A stretch of DNA of 64,000 nucleotides from NCBI GenBank assembly GCA_025350055.1, contig JANXYK010000009.1:1-64000 (forward strand), given 5' to 3'. Origin of the DNA: Gammaproteobacteria bacterium. GTDB taxonomy: Bacteria; Pseudomonadota; Gammaproteobacteria; Steroidobacterales; Steroidobacteraceae. The notes below the pieces were generated by a model, which saw only the letters and a list, made by a program, of their open reading frames with translations, ran no database searches and had not been told where the DNA came from. How positions within the stretch are numbered: the stretch's first letter is position 1; the number at the start of each line of letters is the position of its first letter. Position numbers and translations under genes: made by a program. Shown in pieces: positions 7,867 through 16,974 of the stretch.

Positions 7867-9873
7867 CTACCAGATCACGCAGCGCTTGCCCGCGGGTGCG
7901 CCGCCAGATTGCGCGAGCGCGCCAAAGACTTCCGCGAACTGCGGCACATTGGCCAACGTACCGTTGACGCGGTACTGGCCCGGCGGATGCGGATCGGCCG
8001 CAGCGTAGGCACGAGCCTGTTCGGGGCGCATGTGCTCCGCCCAGAAACGCGCAAAACTCAGGAAGAACTGCTGGTCTGGCGTATAGCCGTCTGTGGTCGG
8101 TGCGCTCGCGTAAGCGGGCGAGGCGTGAAACGCGCGGTACGCCAGCAACAGACCGCCCAGGTCCGCAATGGCTTCGCCGGTTACGAGGCCGCCCTTCAAA
8201 TGCAGATCGCCATCCACCGTATAGGTGGAGTACTGCGCGGCAATGCAGGCCACGGCGGCCTTGAACTTCTCGCTGTCTTCGGGCGCCCACCAGTTGGCCA
8301 GATTCCCGTGACCGTCGAACTGGCTGCCGCGGTCATCGAAGCCGTGCGTGATTTCGTGACCGATCACGGCGCCGATCGCGCCGTAGTTGAAAGCCGCTGG
8401 TGCGTTGGCATCAAAGAACGGCGGCTGCAGGATGCCAGCCAGGAAATTGATGCTATTGCGTGAGGGCTGGTAGTAGGCGTTCACGACCTGCGGTGGATAC
8501 ACCCACTCGCTCCGATCTACGGGCTTGCCGATCTTGGCAAGCTCGCGCGCGTTGTCGAACAGATTGGCGCGCATCACGTTGCCCGCGTAGCTACCGCGAT
8601 CGATCCGCAGCATGCTGTAGTCGCGCCACACATCCGGATAGCCGATGCGCTCCTCGATCATCTGCAGCTTGTCGATGGCCTTGGCGCGGGTGGCATCGCT
8701 CATCCATACGAGGGTCTGCAGGTCTTCCTGCAGCGCCGCGCGCACATCGTGCAGGATCGCCACCACCTGGGCGCGCGCCTCTGGCGGCAAACGGTGTTTG
8801 ACAAATTCATGGCCAACGGCGAAGCCGAGCGCGCCATTCTCGGCATTGAGTACCCGCCGCCAGCGCGGCAACAGTTCTTTCGAGCCGCTGATCGCCTGTG
8901 CCAGCTTGAAATTCTCGCCAACAAAGGCCTTCGAGAGAAAAGGAGCGTATTCGTGCACCAGGTGCCAGCGCAGGTAGTCGCGCCACACAGGCACCGGGGT
9001 TGAATCGATCTCCTTCGACGCGGCCGCAAAGAAATCGGGCATCGCCAGGTTGATCCGCTCGAGCGGCGGCGCTCCCACCGCAGCCAGAAATTGTGGCCAG
9101 GCTATGGACGGGGCAGCTTTTGCGAGACCGGCCAGGTCGGTCATGTGGAAGATCGCGTGCGGGTCGCGCCGCTGTTCCACCGGCATGGTGGCGCCGGCCA
9201 GTCGGGTCTCGAGCGCCATGACCTCGCGCGCGGCGGCCGTGGCCCGTGGCGTGGCATCGCCCAGCAGCACGAGCATGCGCGCAATGTGCTCTTCGTAGGC
9301 CTTGCGGATCGCGGCGTACTTGGGATCGTCCTTGAGATAGTAGTCGCGGTCGGGCAAGCCCAGGCCGCCCTGCTGGAGCACGCCCACTACTCGGGTGCTG
9401 TCGGCGAAGTCCTGCATCTGGCCGATGCCGAACAAGGCATCGACGCCCAGTGACTGCAATCGCGCCAGCGCATCAGTCAGCTGCGCCGGCCGCCGCAATG
9501 CACCGATGCGTGTCAGCTCGCCGGCCAACGGCCTGATGCCAGCGCGCTCGGCGGCCGTCTCATCCATGCCGCTGGCGTAGAAATTACCGACCTTCTGTGT
9601 ATCGCTGCCGGGGGCGGCGGCCTTGTCAGCCGCTGCAGCCTGCAGCAATTCGTGAATGAAGTCCTGGTTCTGCTGGTTCAGGATCTGGAACTGGCCCCAG
9701 CTCGAATAGGCGGCAGGAATCGGGTTGTCGCGCAGGAAGCCGCCATTGGCGTACTGGAAAAAATCCTGGAGCGGATTGGCGCTCCTGTCCAGCCATTCGG
9801 AATGCAAGGCGTTCGCGGTGACACCCGCCGCCGGCAGCAACGCGATCAGCGCCAGTAGGGCAACTCGTTTCAT
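7867..9873 (-). CDS. M13-family (neprilysin-like) zinc metallopeptidase
   Basis: 668 residues with a signal peptide (MKRVALLALIALLPAAGVTA). The catalytic domain holds the gluzincin motif HEITH followed by GFDDRGSQFDGHGN, the third zinc ligand in GEAIADLGGLLLAYRAF, and the upstream substrate-binding segment VNAYYQPSRNSINF. The C-terminus ends in CVIW, like the conserved CxVW end of M13 enzymes. It should cleave peptides in the periplasm or at the outer surface. Length agrees with bacterial M13 peptidases such as PepO. The downstream lemA and GIDE genes may be co-transcribed. Confidence 0.95.
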   Translation of the reverse strand: MKRVALLALIALLPAAGVTANALHSEWLDRSANPLQDFFQYANGGFLRDNPIPAAYSSWGQFQILNQQNQDFIHELLQAAAADKAAAPGSDTQKVGNFYASGMDETAAERAGIRPLAGELTRIGALRRPAQLTDALARLQSLGVDALFGIGQMQDFADSTRVVGVLQQGGLGLPDRDYYLKDDPKYAAIRKAYEEHIARMLVLLGDATPRATAAAREVMALETRLAGATMPVEQRRDPHAIFHMTDLAGLAKAAPSIAWPQFLAAVGAPPLERINLAMPDFFAAASKEIDSTPVPVWRDYLRWHLVHEYAPFLSKAFVGENFKLAQAISGSKELLPRWRRVLNAENGALGFAVGHEFVKHRLPPEARAQVVAILHDVRAALQEDLQTLVWMSDATRAKAIDKLQMIEERIGYPDVWRDYSMLRIDRGSYAGNVMRANLFDNARELAKIGKPVDRSEWVYPPQVVNAYYQPSRNSINFLAGILQPPFFDANAPAAFNYGAIGAVIGHEITHGFDDRGSQFDGHGNLANWWAPEDSEKFKAAVACIAAQYSTYTVDGDLHLKGGLVTGEAIADLGGLLLAYRAFHASPAYASAPTTDGYTPDQQFFLSFARFWAEHMRPEQARAYAAADPHPPGQYRVNGTLANVPQFAEVFGALAQSGGAPAGKRCVIW

Positions 9874-9924
9874 CGTGAACTCCGGCTTGCGGCCCGATTG
9901 TCGGCCGGCATTATAGCCGCGCGC

Positions 9925-10773
9925 TCAATCGAGGAAGAAATCGGCGATCAGGTCACGCGTGCCAGGCACTACGGCATAGCGATCCAGATCGGATATGCCT
10001 TCGGCGGCCAGCACCTCATCATCGATGAAGAAGTTGCCGGTGGTAGCGCGCGCGCTGCGGGTCAGGATCGACCATGCGGCGTCGGCCAGTATGTCCGGCT
10101 TGCGGCACTTGTTCAGGTCGATGCCCGGAATCATCTGTAGCGCCGCGGTCGCGATCGCGGTGCGTGGCCACAGGCTGTTGACGCCGATGCCCTGCGCACG
10201 AAACTCGCCCGCGTGCCCGAGCGTGCACATGCTCATGCCGTACTTGGCCATGGTGTAGGCCACATGCGGTGCGAACCAGTGCGGCTTGAGTGACAGCGGC
10301 GGCGACATGTTGAGGATGTGCGTGTTGCGCCCGGCACCGGCACTGCGGATCAGTTCGGCGAGGCAGGCCTGCGTACAGGCATAGGTGCCGCGCACGTTGA
10401 CGCCGAACATCAGGTCAAAGCGCTTCATCGGCGTGGCCGGCGTCGGTGTCAGGTTGATGGCGCTGGCATTGTTGACCAGGATATCGATGCCGCCGAAGCG
10501 CTCGACGGCGGCGCGCACTGCGGCTGCGACCGCATTCTCATCGCGTATGTCGGTCGCTACCGGCAGGGCCCGCCCGCCCGCGGCTTCGACTTCGGCGGCC
10601 GCGCTCCCGAGCGTGCCCGGCAAGCGTGGGTTGGGCTCCACGGTCTTGGCCAGCATCACGATGTTGGCGCCATCACGCGCGGCGCGCGTGGCGATCGCAA
10701 GCCCAATGCCGCGCGAGCAGCCGGTGATCAGCAAAGTCTGCCCGCGCAGCGTGCGCTCCGGTGTGCCGCTCAT
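9925..10773 (-). CDS. SDR-family NAD(P)-dependent oxidoreductase
   Basis: 282 residues. The Rossmann cofactor motif TGCSRGIG lies near residues 18-25, NNASAIN is the NNAG-like segment, and YTMAK is the catalytic YxxxK pair. The sequence after the first strand (ARDGANIVMLAKTVEPNPRL) resembles the HSDL2-like SDR subfamily tied to fatty-acid or steroid metabolism. It follows the enoyl-CoA hydratase gene by 12 bases, which supports a role in acyl-CoA breakdown. The substrate cannot be read from the sequence. Confidence 0.92.
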   Translation of the reverse strand: MSGTPERTLRGQTLLITGCSRGIGLAIATRAARDGANIVMLAKTVEPNPRLPGTLGSAAAEVEAAGGRALPVATDIRDENAVAAAVRAAVERFGGIDILVNNASAINLTPTPATPMKRFDLMFGVNVRGTYACTQACLAELIRSAGAGRNTHILNMSPPLSLKPHWFAPHVAYTMAKYGMSMCTLGHAGEFRAQGIGVNSLWPRTAIATAALQMIPGIDLNKCRKPDILADAAWSILTRSARATTGNFFIDDEVLAAEGISDLDRYAVVPGTRDLIADFFLD

Positions 10774-10785
10774 GTTTCATCTCCT

Positions 10786-11547
10786 CTACAGCTTGCTGAA
10801 GTCCGGCTTGCGCTTCTCGAAGAAGGCCTTGAATGACTCGATGGCCTCCGCACTCATCAGCTGCCGCGAAAACACCACGGCTTCGGCACGGATGGTGGCA
10901 TCGATGCGATCGCTCAAGGGCGCGCGCAGCAGGCGTTTGGATTCGCGCACGGCCCCTGGCGCCACCAGGGTGAAGCGCTGCGCGATGCCCAGCGCGTGCT
11001 TCAGCACTTCGCCCGAAGGCAGGGCCTTGTTGGCCAGACCCAGCGCAACTGCCTCAGCGCCAGTGAAGGGCTCGCCCAGCAGCAGTTTTTCGCTCGCCGC
11101 CACCCGCCCCATCAGCCGCGGCAGCAGAAGACTACTAGCAAATTCCGGCACCAGACCGAGGCTCACGAAAGGCATCGACAGCCGCGCGTCCTCGGCCACG
11201 TACACCAGGTCACAATGCAGCAGCATCGTGGTACCAATGCCGACCGCGGCGCCAGTGACCGCGGCGACCACCGGCTTTTCGCAACCGCTCAGTGCACGCA
11301 TGAAGCGGAACACCGGTGAATCCTCGCCGCTCGGGGGATGCGCCATGAAATCGGCGAGGTCATTGCCAGCAGTGAATATCCCGGGCTGTCCGGTGATCAC
11401 CAGGGCACGCACAGCCGCGTCTGCTTGCGCGCCGGCAATCGCCGCCGCCATGGCGTCGTACATCGCCATCGTCAGCGCGTTCTTCTTCTCGGGACGGGCG
11501 ATCTCGATGGTGGTGACACCATCAGCCATGGACGTCTTGATGCTCAT
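10786..11547 (-). CDS. Enoyl-CoA hydratase/isomerase family protein
   Basis: 253 residues of the crotonase fold: the oxyanion-hole strand GNDLADFM, the GAAVGIGTTMLLHCDLVY segment, and LVPEFASSLLLPRLMG with a single acidic residue placed as in delta3,delta2-enoyl-CoA isomerases, so isomerase activity is as likely as hydration. Its ATG overlaps the stop of the upstream VapC-like toxin gene (ATGA), which is unusual for a metabolic gene. The SDR gene follows, suggesting a two-enzyme acyl-CoA module driven, at least in part, from the toxin-antitoxin promoter. Confidence 0.92.
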   Translation of the reverse strand: MSIKTSMADGVTTIEIARPEKKNALTMAMYDAMAAAIAGAQADAAVRALVITGQPGIFTAGNDLADFMAHPPSGEDSPVFRFMRALSGCEKPVVAAVTGAAVGIGTTMLLHCDLVYVAEDARLSMPFVSLGLVPEFASSLLLPRLMGRVAASEKLLLGEPFTGAEAVALGLANKALPSGEVLKHALGIAQRFTLVAPGAVRESKRLLRAPLSDRIDATIRAEAVVFSRQLMSAEAIESFKAFFEKRKPDFSKL

Positions 11548-11972
11548 GTAATGCCTCGCGTTACCGCCATGCCGGCGGCAATCAGCTTGAATTCTTGCAG
11601 TTTCGAGGCCTTGCGATCAAAGGTCAGCGTGTACTCGCAGCCCGCCAGCACATTGCGTACGCCGAGCAGGCAATCGGCGAAGTCAACGCCGCCGGAGCAG
11701 TAGCGTTGCAACGCCAGGTGGACCGCATCGGCATTGAGCGTCTTGAGTTGAGCAGTTGCCAGCAGACCTTCGATTGCCGTGGCAATCTGCGGCCTTGCAT
11801 AACCGTACAAATCCTCCAGCACCCAGGCAGTCTCGACCAGCACGATGTCGGCGAGCAGCGCCGGATCATCCCTCGAACTATGGCGGCGCAGGTACGCCGT
11901 CGCCAGGTCGGCCTGGCGCACATCGTCGGCAACCAGCAGCCGCACGATGACATTGGTATCGACCCCGATCAC
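11544..11972 (-). CDS. VapC-like PIN-domain toxin
   Basis: 142 residues of PIN-domain ribonuclease. The expected acidic residues are present: Asp in GVDTNVIVRLL near residue 5, Glu in LVETAWVLED, Asp in GVDFADCLLG, and Asp in LTFDRKA near the C-terminus. It should bind Mg2+ and cleave RNA, often tRNA, when released from its antitoxin. It overlaps the AbrB-like antitoxin stop by 4 bases and the enoyl-CoA hydratase start by 4 bases. Confidence 0.92.
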   Translation of the reverse strand: MIGVDTNVIVRLLVADDVRQADLATAYLRRHSSRDDPALLADIVLVETAWVLEDLYGYARPQIATAIEGLLATAQLKTLNADAVHLALQRYCSGGVDFADCLLGVRNVLAGCEYTLTFDRKASKLQEFKLIAAGMAVTRGIT

Positions 11973-12217
11973 GCCCGGGCCCGCTTAAGCACCCGCTTCC
12001 TTACCGCTGACTCGATCTCGGCCAGGGTTGCCCGCTTGTCAGGGCGCGGCAGCAGATTGCGTAGCGCAGCAATATCGCGTGTCGCGGCCGCCAGGCGCAC
12101 TGCCCCGTCAGTGTCCACGAGAAAGCGAATTCGATCCCCGGGTTGCAGGTGCAAACGGGCCCTGATCGCCTTAGGTACCGTGACCTGACCCTTGCTGGAA
12201 ATGGTCGATTCACTCAT
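11969..12217 (-). CDS. AbrB/MazE-family antitoxin (VapB-like)
   Basis: 82 residues. The N-terminus has the swapped-hairpin DNA-binding motif STISSKGQVTVPKAIRARLH, then LQPGDRIRFLVDTDGAVRL; the C-terminal tail should wrap the PIN toxin. It is the first gene of the pair and overlaps vapC by 4 bases. The palindrome at 12239-12259, directly upstream, is the likely operator for autorepression. Confidence 0.92.
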   Translation of the reverse strand: MSESTISSKGQVTVPKAIRARLHLQPGDRIRFLVDTDGAVRLAAATRDIAALRNLLPRPDKRATLAEIESAVRKRVLKRARA

Positions 12218-12220
12218 ATG

Positions 12221-12259
12221 TCTTTACAACAATCGTATTTCTTTACTTTAGGTAAAGAA
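12221..12259 (-). promoter_or_regulatory. Candidate operator of the antitoxin-toxin operon
   Basis: A perfect inverted repeat TTCTTTAC-N5-GTAAAGAA spans 12239-12259, 22 bases before the antitoxin start. A further half-site, TCTTTAC, lies at 12221-12227, next to the start codon. The AT-rich stretch stands out from the GC-rich surroundings. AbrB-like antitoxins commonly bind such sites; binding here is inferred. Confidence 0.6.
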
Positions 12260-12536
12260 TTGTAGGCCGGCCAGTATCGTGGAGCAAGTTCGGCTGCTGC
12301 CTTCGCCCACGCAGGCAGCGCGGTTGGGCAGCTGCAAAGTGTGACCCCGCAGTGTTATTGGCCGGGCGAATGGCCGCGCGCCGGAGCCCCGGCCGGATTA
12401 TGTGACCTGCCTATCATTCGTACCCGGCACGCGCGGCTAGTCTGAGGATGGCGGTATTCCGGCAGCAATCGGCACCCGGGGATTGCGGCTGCGCGTACCG
12501 CCAGTAGCTGCGCTCTCGACCCTTGGACCGACCACA
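12260..12536. other. Non-coding stretch before the histidine kinase
   Basis: About 280 bases between the toxin-antitoxin operator and the kinase start. I see no gene, tRNA or clear terminator. A GC-rich segment around 12358-12407 (GGCCGGGC ... CCCCGGCCGG) can fold back on itself but lacks a T-run. The kinase promoter must lie here, but I cannot assign -35/-10 elements with confidence. Confidence 0.35.
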
Positions 12537-14426
12537 ATGCGTGTACGCGCCAAAGTGACCGTCGTGCTGACGATGCTGTTCGCGATCCTGATCGCGTCGC
12601 AGTGGGCTATTCAGCAGAACCTCATCTTGCCGCGTTTCGTCGAACTCGAGCGCGACAGGGCGCATACCGACATGCAGCGCGTGGCGCTGGCAGTCGAGCG
12701 CGAACAGCAGGCGCTCGGCGCGCAGGCCGCCGACTGGGGCAACTGGCAGCAGCTGTGGGACTACGCACGCGTTCAGGACCCGGTGTTTGCGAAGTCCAGT
12801 CTCACCGACGCTTCCTTCATGGTCTCGAAGATCGACTACATGGCGGTGGTCACCACCGACGGTCGTTACCTCTGGCGACACGGACCGTATTCGGTCACCG
12901 GCAAGGCTTCGACCATCCGCCTGAACAAGCACGATGAACTCGAACCGGCATGGACACGGGCGCTGGCCGCCGGTGCTGCCACCAGCGGACTGATCTCCAC
13001 CGACGCCGGCGTTCTGATCACTGCTGGCGCACCGATCCTCGATGGCTTCGGGCAAGGCCCGGCGCGTGGCATGATCATCATGGGCCGATTGCTCAATCCC
13101 GCTGAACTGCGGCGCCTCGGCACCCAGGCGCAGGTGAGCCTGGACATGCGCTCCTGGGGGCAGGATCGCGCAGCCGACCAGAAAATGCTGGCCGCGCGCA
13201 GCACGGGCAGCGAGTTCTTGAGCGAATCGCCTGCGGCGACCCGCATCGAACGCGCCTTCACCAATCTGTCAGGCGTGCCGCTGATCTCTCTCGGCATCTC
13301 CGTACCGCGCAACATCTCGCAGCGCGGCGCCGATGTGGTCAAGTTTTCCACGCGTATGCTCGCGATTACGGCCGGCATCGTGCTGGCCACGCTGCTGCTG
13401 CTACTTGGCCGCATCGTATTGACACCGCTCGCCAGCGTGACAGATCACGCCGAACGAATCGCCGCCGCCGACGATCTGTCGGCGCGCCTGCGCTCGGTGC
13501 GCCAGGACGAGCTGGGCACACTGGCCAAAGCGATCGACAACATGGTCGAGCGGATCGCCGCCTCGCGGCGCGAGCTCATCGAGCGCTCCTTCGAGTCGGG
13601 CGCTGCCGAGAATGCCAGCGGCGTGCTCCACAATCTTGGCAACGCGATGACGCCACTGTCGGTGAATATCGCCGACCTGCAGCGGCTGTTGAACACAACA
13701 CACCTGGGTGACCTGCAGCAGGCACTGGAGGAATTGCGCCGCGGCAGCCCCGATGCCGAGCGGCTGCACGATCTGCAGCAGTTCGTGCAGCTCTCGGCCG
13801 CCGACATGGCGCAGACGATGCAGCACAGCAACGAGCGCCTGCGACAGATCACGACCCAGACCGATGTCATCCAGGCAGTGCTCGCCGAACAGCGCAACCA
13901 CCGGCGCAGCGGACCCGTGCTGCAATCGGTAGTGCTGTCCGAACTGATCACTGGCAGTCTCGAACACATAGCGCCCGTGCATCGGGCCCACCTGGCACTG
14001 CAGCTGGCACCCGACATCGCTGCCCTGCCCGCGCTGACCCTGCCCTGCACCACAGTGAGCATGGTGCTGCAGAACCTGGCGCAAAACGCGGCTGAAGCAG
14101 CATCGCAGGCCGGCCTGCCGCGCATACGCCTGCAGGTAGCCGCCGACATCATCGACTGGGAAGGCCAGCAGACCCTGCGTCTGCGCGTCAGTGACGACGC
14201 CACTGGCGTCGCTCCCGATGACCTGCCTAAGCTGTTCCGCAAGGGCTTTTCGACCAAGTCGCAGGCGACGAACTCCGGGCTGGGCCTGCACTGGTGCGCG
14301 AACGCTCTGCATGCCCTGGGCGGGCGCATCCTCGCGCACAGCGCGGGCCCCGGCACCGGCACCAGTTTCGAGATTCACCTGCCCCTTTACCAGGCGAGCG
14401 CACCGAGCGTGGAGCGAGTGGCATGA
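12537..14426 (+). CDS. CHASE4-HAMP sensor histidine kinase
   Basis: 629 residues. An N-terminal membrane helix (VTVVLTMLFAILIASQWAI) is followed by a CHASE4 sensor domain (about 30-280, with ADWGNWQQLWDYA and DYMAVVTTDGRYLW), a second membrane helix (ITAGIVLATLLLLLGRIV), a HAMP domain, and a kinase core. The phospho-acceptor is in VLHNLGNAMTPL (His365), a distinctive H-box. ATPase motifs are NLAQNAAEAA, SDDATGVAPDDL, KGFSTK and NSGLGLHWCANAL. The ATG at 12537 is chosen over an upstream in-frame start because it begins at the membrane helix. It overlaps the next gene by ATGA, making that receiver protein its cognate partner. Confidence 0.93.
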   Translation: MRVRAKVTVVLTMLFAILIASQWAIQQNLILPRFVELERDRAHTDMQRVALAVEREQQALGAQAADWGNWQQLWDYARVQDPVFAKSSLTDASFMVSKIDYMAVVTTDGRYLWRHGPYSVTGKASTIRLNKHDELEPAWTRALAAGAATSGLISTDAGVLITAGAPILDGFGQGPARGMIIMGRLLNPAELRRLGTQAQVSLDMRSWGQDRAADQKMLAARSTGSEFLSESPAATRIERAFTNLSGVPLISLGISVPRNISQRGADVVKFSTRMLAITAGIVLATLLLLLGRIVLTPLASVTDHAERIAAADDLSARLRSVRQDELGTLAKAIDNMVERIAASRRELIERSFESGAAENASGVLHNLGNAMTPLSVNIADLQRLLNTTHLGDLQQALEELRRGSPDAERLHDLQQFVQLSAADMAQTMQHSNERLRQITTQTDVIQAVLAEQRNHRRSGPVLQSVVLSELITGSLEHIAPVHRAHLALQLAPDIAALPALTLPCTTVSMVLQNLAQNAAEAASQAGLPRIRLQVAADIIDWEGQQTLRLRVSDDATGVAPDDLPKLFRKGFSTKSQATNSGLGLHWCANALHALGGRILAHSAGPGTGTSFEIHLPLYQASAPSVERVA

Positions 14427-16213
14427 AGACCAACGAGCAGCCAGGCAACCCACTGCGGTTACTCGTCGCCGACGACGAGCTCGCGATCCGCGAGGCCTAC
14501 GCCTAGGTATTTGGCGAGACCGAGCTGCGCGCCAATCTGGATGCGATCCAGAATCTGCGTGCACGCCTCTTCAATCGCAATGCCAGCGCTGTCGCACCGG
14601 GTGCGCGTCGTCCCACCTTTGAGGCCACGTTGTGCAGCAATGCCATCGAAGCTGTCGCCGCTGCCACGACCGCGGTCGCGACCGGCTCACCCTATGCAGT
14701 CGTGTTTCTCGACATGCGCATGCCCCCGGGCGAAGACGGTGCCTGGGCGGCCGCCAGGATTCGCGAGCTCGATCCGGATATTGAAATAGTGATCTGCACG
14801 GCCTATTCGGATGTGGACCCGGCCAACATCGGCGGCATGGTGCCTCCGCAGGAAAAGATCTCCTTCCTGCAGAAGCCCTTCCATCCGCATGAAGTCCGGC
14901 AGATGACCATCGCCCTGCAGCACTCCGCGTCCACGGGCCAATCGAGCGCGGTGCTGTATATCGACCTGGACAACTTCAAGCGCGTCAACGACACGCTCGG
15001 TCACAGCGCCGGCGACGAACTGCTTTGCAAGTGTGCGGCGCGCCTGCGCGAGGCATTGCAGTGTACTGATGAGCCGGGCCGGCAGCCCGCCGGCGTAGGC
15101 AACCTTGGCCGCTTGGGCGGCGATGAGTTCATCGCCATCATTCCCGAATGCAAGTCGACCGACGATGCCATTGCGACCGCGGATCGCATCATCGCCACCT
15201 TGCAGAAGCCGCTACGCATCGGCCAGCACGAGATCTACATGACGCCGAGCATCGGCATTGCCATGAGCCCGGAGGCGGGCACCGACGCCGCCACGCTGCT
15301 GCACAATGCCGATCTCGCGATGTATTTCTCCAAGCGGCGTGATCATGGCGCGCACGCGATCTATGAGGCCTCGATGAGCGACGGCGCGCTGCGCCGGCTC
15401 ACGCTTGAAGGCAAGTTGCGCGGCGCGCTCGAGCGCGGCGAATTCAGCCTGCACTATCAGCCACAGTTCGAACTGGCCAGCGGCGCGCTCTCGGGGCTGG
15501 AGGCCCTGCTGCGCTGGACGCATCCGGAACTGGGCGCTGTGCCAGTGCTGGAATTCATCGAAATTGCCGAGGACACCGGACTGATCACCCCGATCGGCGA
15601 ATGGGTGCTGCGCACCGCCTGTGCGCAGGCGCGCCGATGGAGTGAAATGGGATTTCCCTTTGGCATCGTTTCAGTGAACGTTTCGAGCGTGCAGTTTCTG
15701 CAGCGCGATTTCCCCGACCCGGTGGCACGCGTGTTGAAGGAGACGGGTGTAGAACCCAAATGGATCGAGCTGGAAATCACCGAGACCGTGGTGATGCGTG
15801 ATGAAGCCTGGGCCGAGAAGGCACTGGCGCGGCTGCGCGAGGTTGGCGTGTCACTGGCGATCGACGATTTCGGCGTCGGCTATTCCAGCCTCGGCCGCCT
15901 GCGCCATCTGCCGGTCAATCGCCTCAAGGTTGATCGCTCCTTCGTCAGCAATCTCGAATCCGAGGTGCGCGATCGTTCGATCGCCAGCGCCATCATCAAC
16001 ATGTCGCGGTCGCTGGGCATCGGTGTGGTGGCTGAAGGCGTCGAGAATTTCAACCAGCTGCTGTACCTGCAGGAGCAGCAGTGCGAGACCGCGCAGGGAT
16101 ATCTGTTCGGCAAGCCGCTGCCCATCGCTGATGCCGAATCACTGCTGCGACGCGTGGCCGCGCACGCGGACTTGGGTCGCACCGAGCGATTGCGCAAGCT
16201 CACGGGCGAGTAA
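14423..16213 (+). pseudogene. Receiver-GGDEF-EAL regulator interrupted by an in-frame amber codon
   Basis: The frame from the coupled ATG is open for 596 codons except for TAG at 14504-14506 (codon 28), inside the first helix of the receiver domain. Before it comes LRLLVADDELAIREAYA with the acidic pair; after it, VFGETE and the phospho-acceptor strand VVFLDMRMPPGEDG (Asp97), then ICTAYSD and LQKPF. The GGDEF motif is intact (RLGGDEFIAIIPE), but the usual DxLTGLPNR start of that domain is missing. The EAL domain looks active: EALLRW, NVSS, EITE, DDFGVGYSS, AEGVEN. A C-to-T change of CAG would explain the TAG. Either translation restarts downstream, giving a receiver-less c-di-GMP enzyme, or the gene is dead. 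A sequencing error is possible. Confidence 0.8.
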
Positions 16214-16286
16214 GCGCCAGGGTTGCACAAGCCCTCAGATCCACGGAACCGGCGGAATAGCCTGCCCCTCTGGTCGCATTTGCGCA

Positions 16287-16928
16287 TCACCGCTTTTCGA
16301 GAATTCGCTTTTTCCTTACCTCGAATTCCTCGTCCGTAATTAGCCCCCGCTTGCGAAGGTCATCAAGCTTCGTCAGGTCACTGTAGAGCACATCGGTCGA
16401 GCTTCCTGTCGGCGGGGCCGGCTGGGCCACGGGCACGCTTTCCGCCGCTTGCGGCGACACCCCAACTTCTGCGGCCCCTTCGTTCTTTCCGGGCGCCTCC
16501 CATGGTCGCTGCATTACGTAGTCAACCGCATCGTGTGCGACGCGCTCCAGCATGAAGTTGTCCGCTGCTCCTATTGTCCAAGCACCCTTCCACGCGCCAG
16601 AGTTCTGGTAGAAGCTCTTTTCGAATATCTGGCCGCCTTGAGTGATACGCACCCGTACGGTCACGCGAGACGAACCTGCCATTGCTCCGAGCCAAAACCG
16701 CTTGCCTCCGCTCTCGAATCTGAGGTCCGACACAATCGGCTCTATCACGACGGAAGCGGGAAACTTAGGAAGCACCTCTTGCAGACCCACCATGATCCCG
16801 CGCTCGATCTTGCGCACCGCCGCGCCATTCATCCTGGCGGTCGACTGAATGGGGCGCAATTCGGCCGCACCTACCGCTCCGACTATGAACACCGTGGCGA
16901 CTACTCCAGCGCTCAATTCCCTGAACAT
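16287..16928 (-). CDS. Exported SHOCT-domain protein
   Basis: 213 residues. A signal peptide (LSAGVVATVFIVGAVGAAE) precedes a domain of about 120 residues that I do not recognise with certainty (VVIEPIVSDLRFESGGKRFW, then LGAMAGSSRVTVRVRI); it resembles DUF4410-type envelope proteins. A Pro/Ala-rich linker leads to a C-terminal SHOCT domain (YSDLTKLDDLRKRGLITDEE, then FEVRKKRILEKR), a short module for oligomerisation or binding. It stands alone between the GGDEF-EAL gene and tRNA-Ser. Function unknown. Confidence 0.75.
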   Translation of the reverse strand: MFRELSAGVVATVFIVGAVGAAELRPIQSTARMNGAAVRKIERGIMVGLQEVLPKFPASVVIEPIVSDLRFESGGKRFWLGAMAGSSRVTVRVRITQGGQIFEKSFYQNSGAWKGAWTIGAADNFMLERVAHDAVDYVMQRPWEAPGKNEGAAEVGVSPQAAESVPVAQPAPPTGSSTDVLYSDLTKLDDLRKRGLITDEEFEVRKKRILEKR

Positions 16929-16974
16929 GTTCCCTCCCTGAGCGGCCAGCCGAACGATTGCGTTTGCACGCGAT

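Noticed and set aside
14504-14506. TAG as a recoded amino acid (pyrrolysine or similar)
   Set aside because: No sign of recoding elements, and the rest of the window uses TAG as a normal stop (for example gspC and infA). A nonsense mutation or sequence error is simpler.
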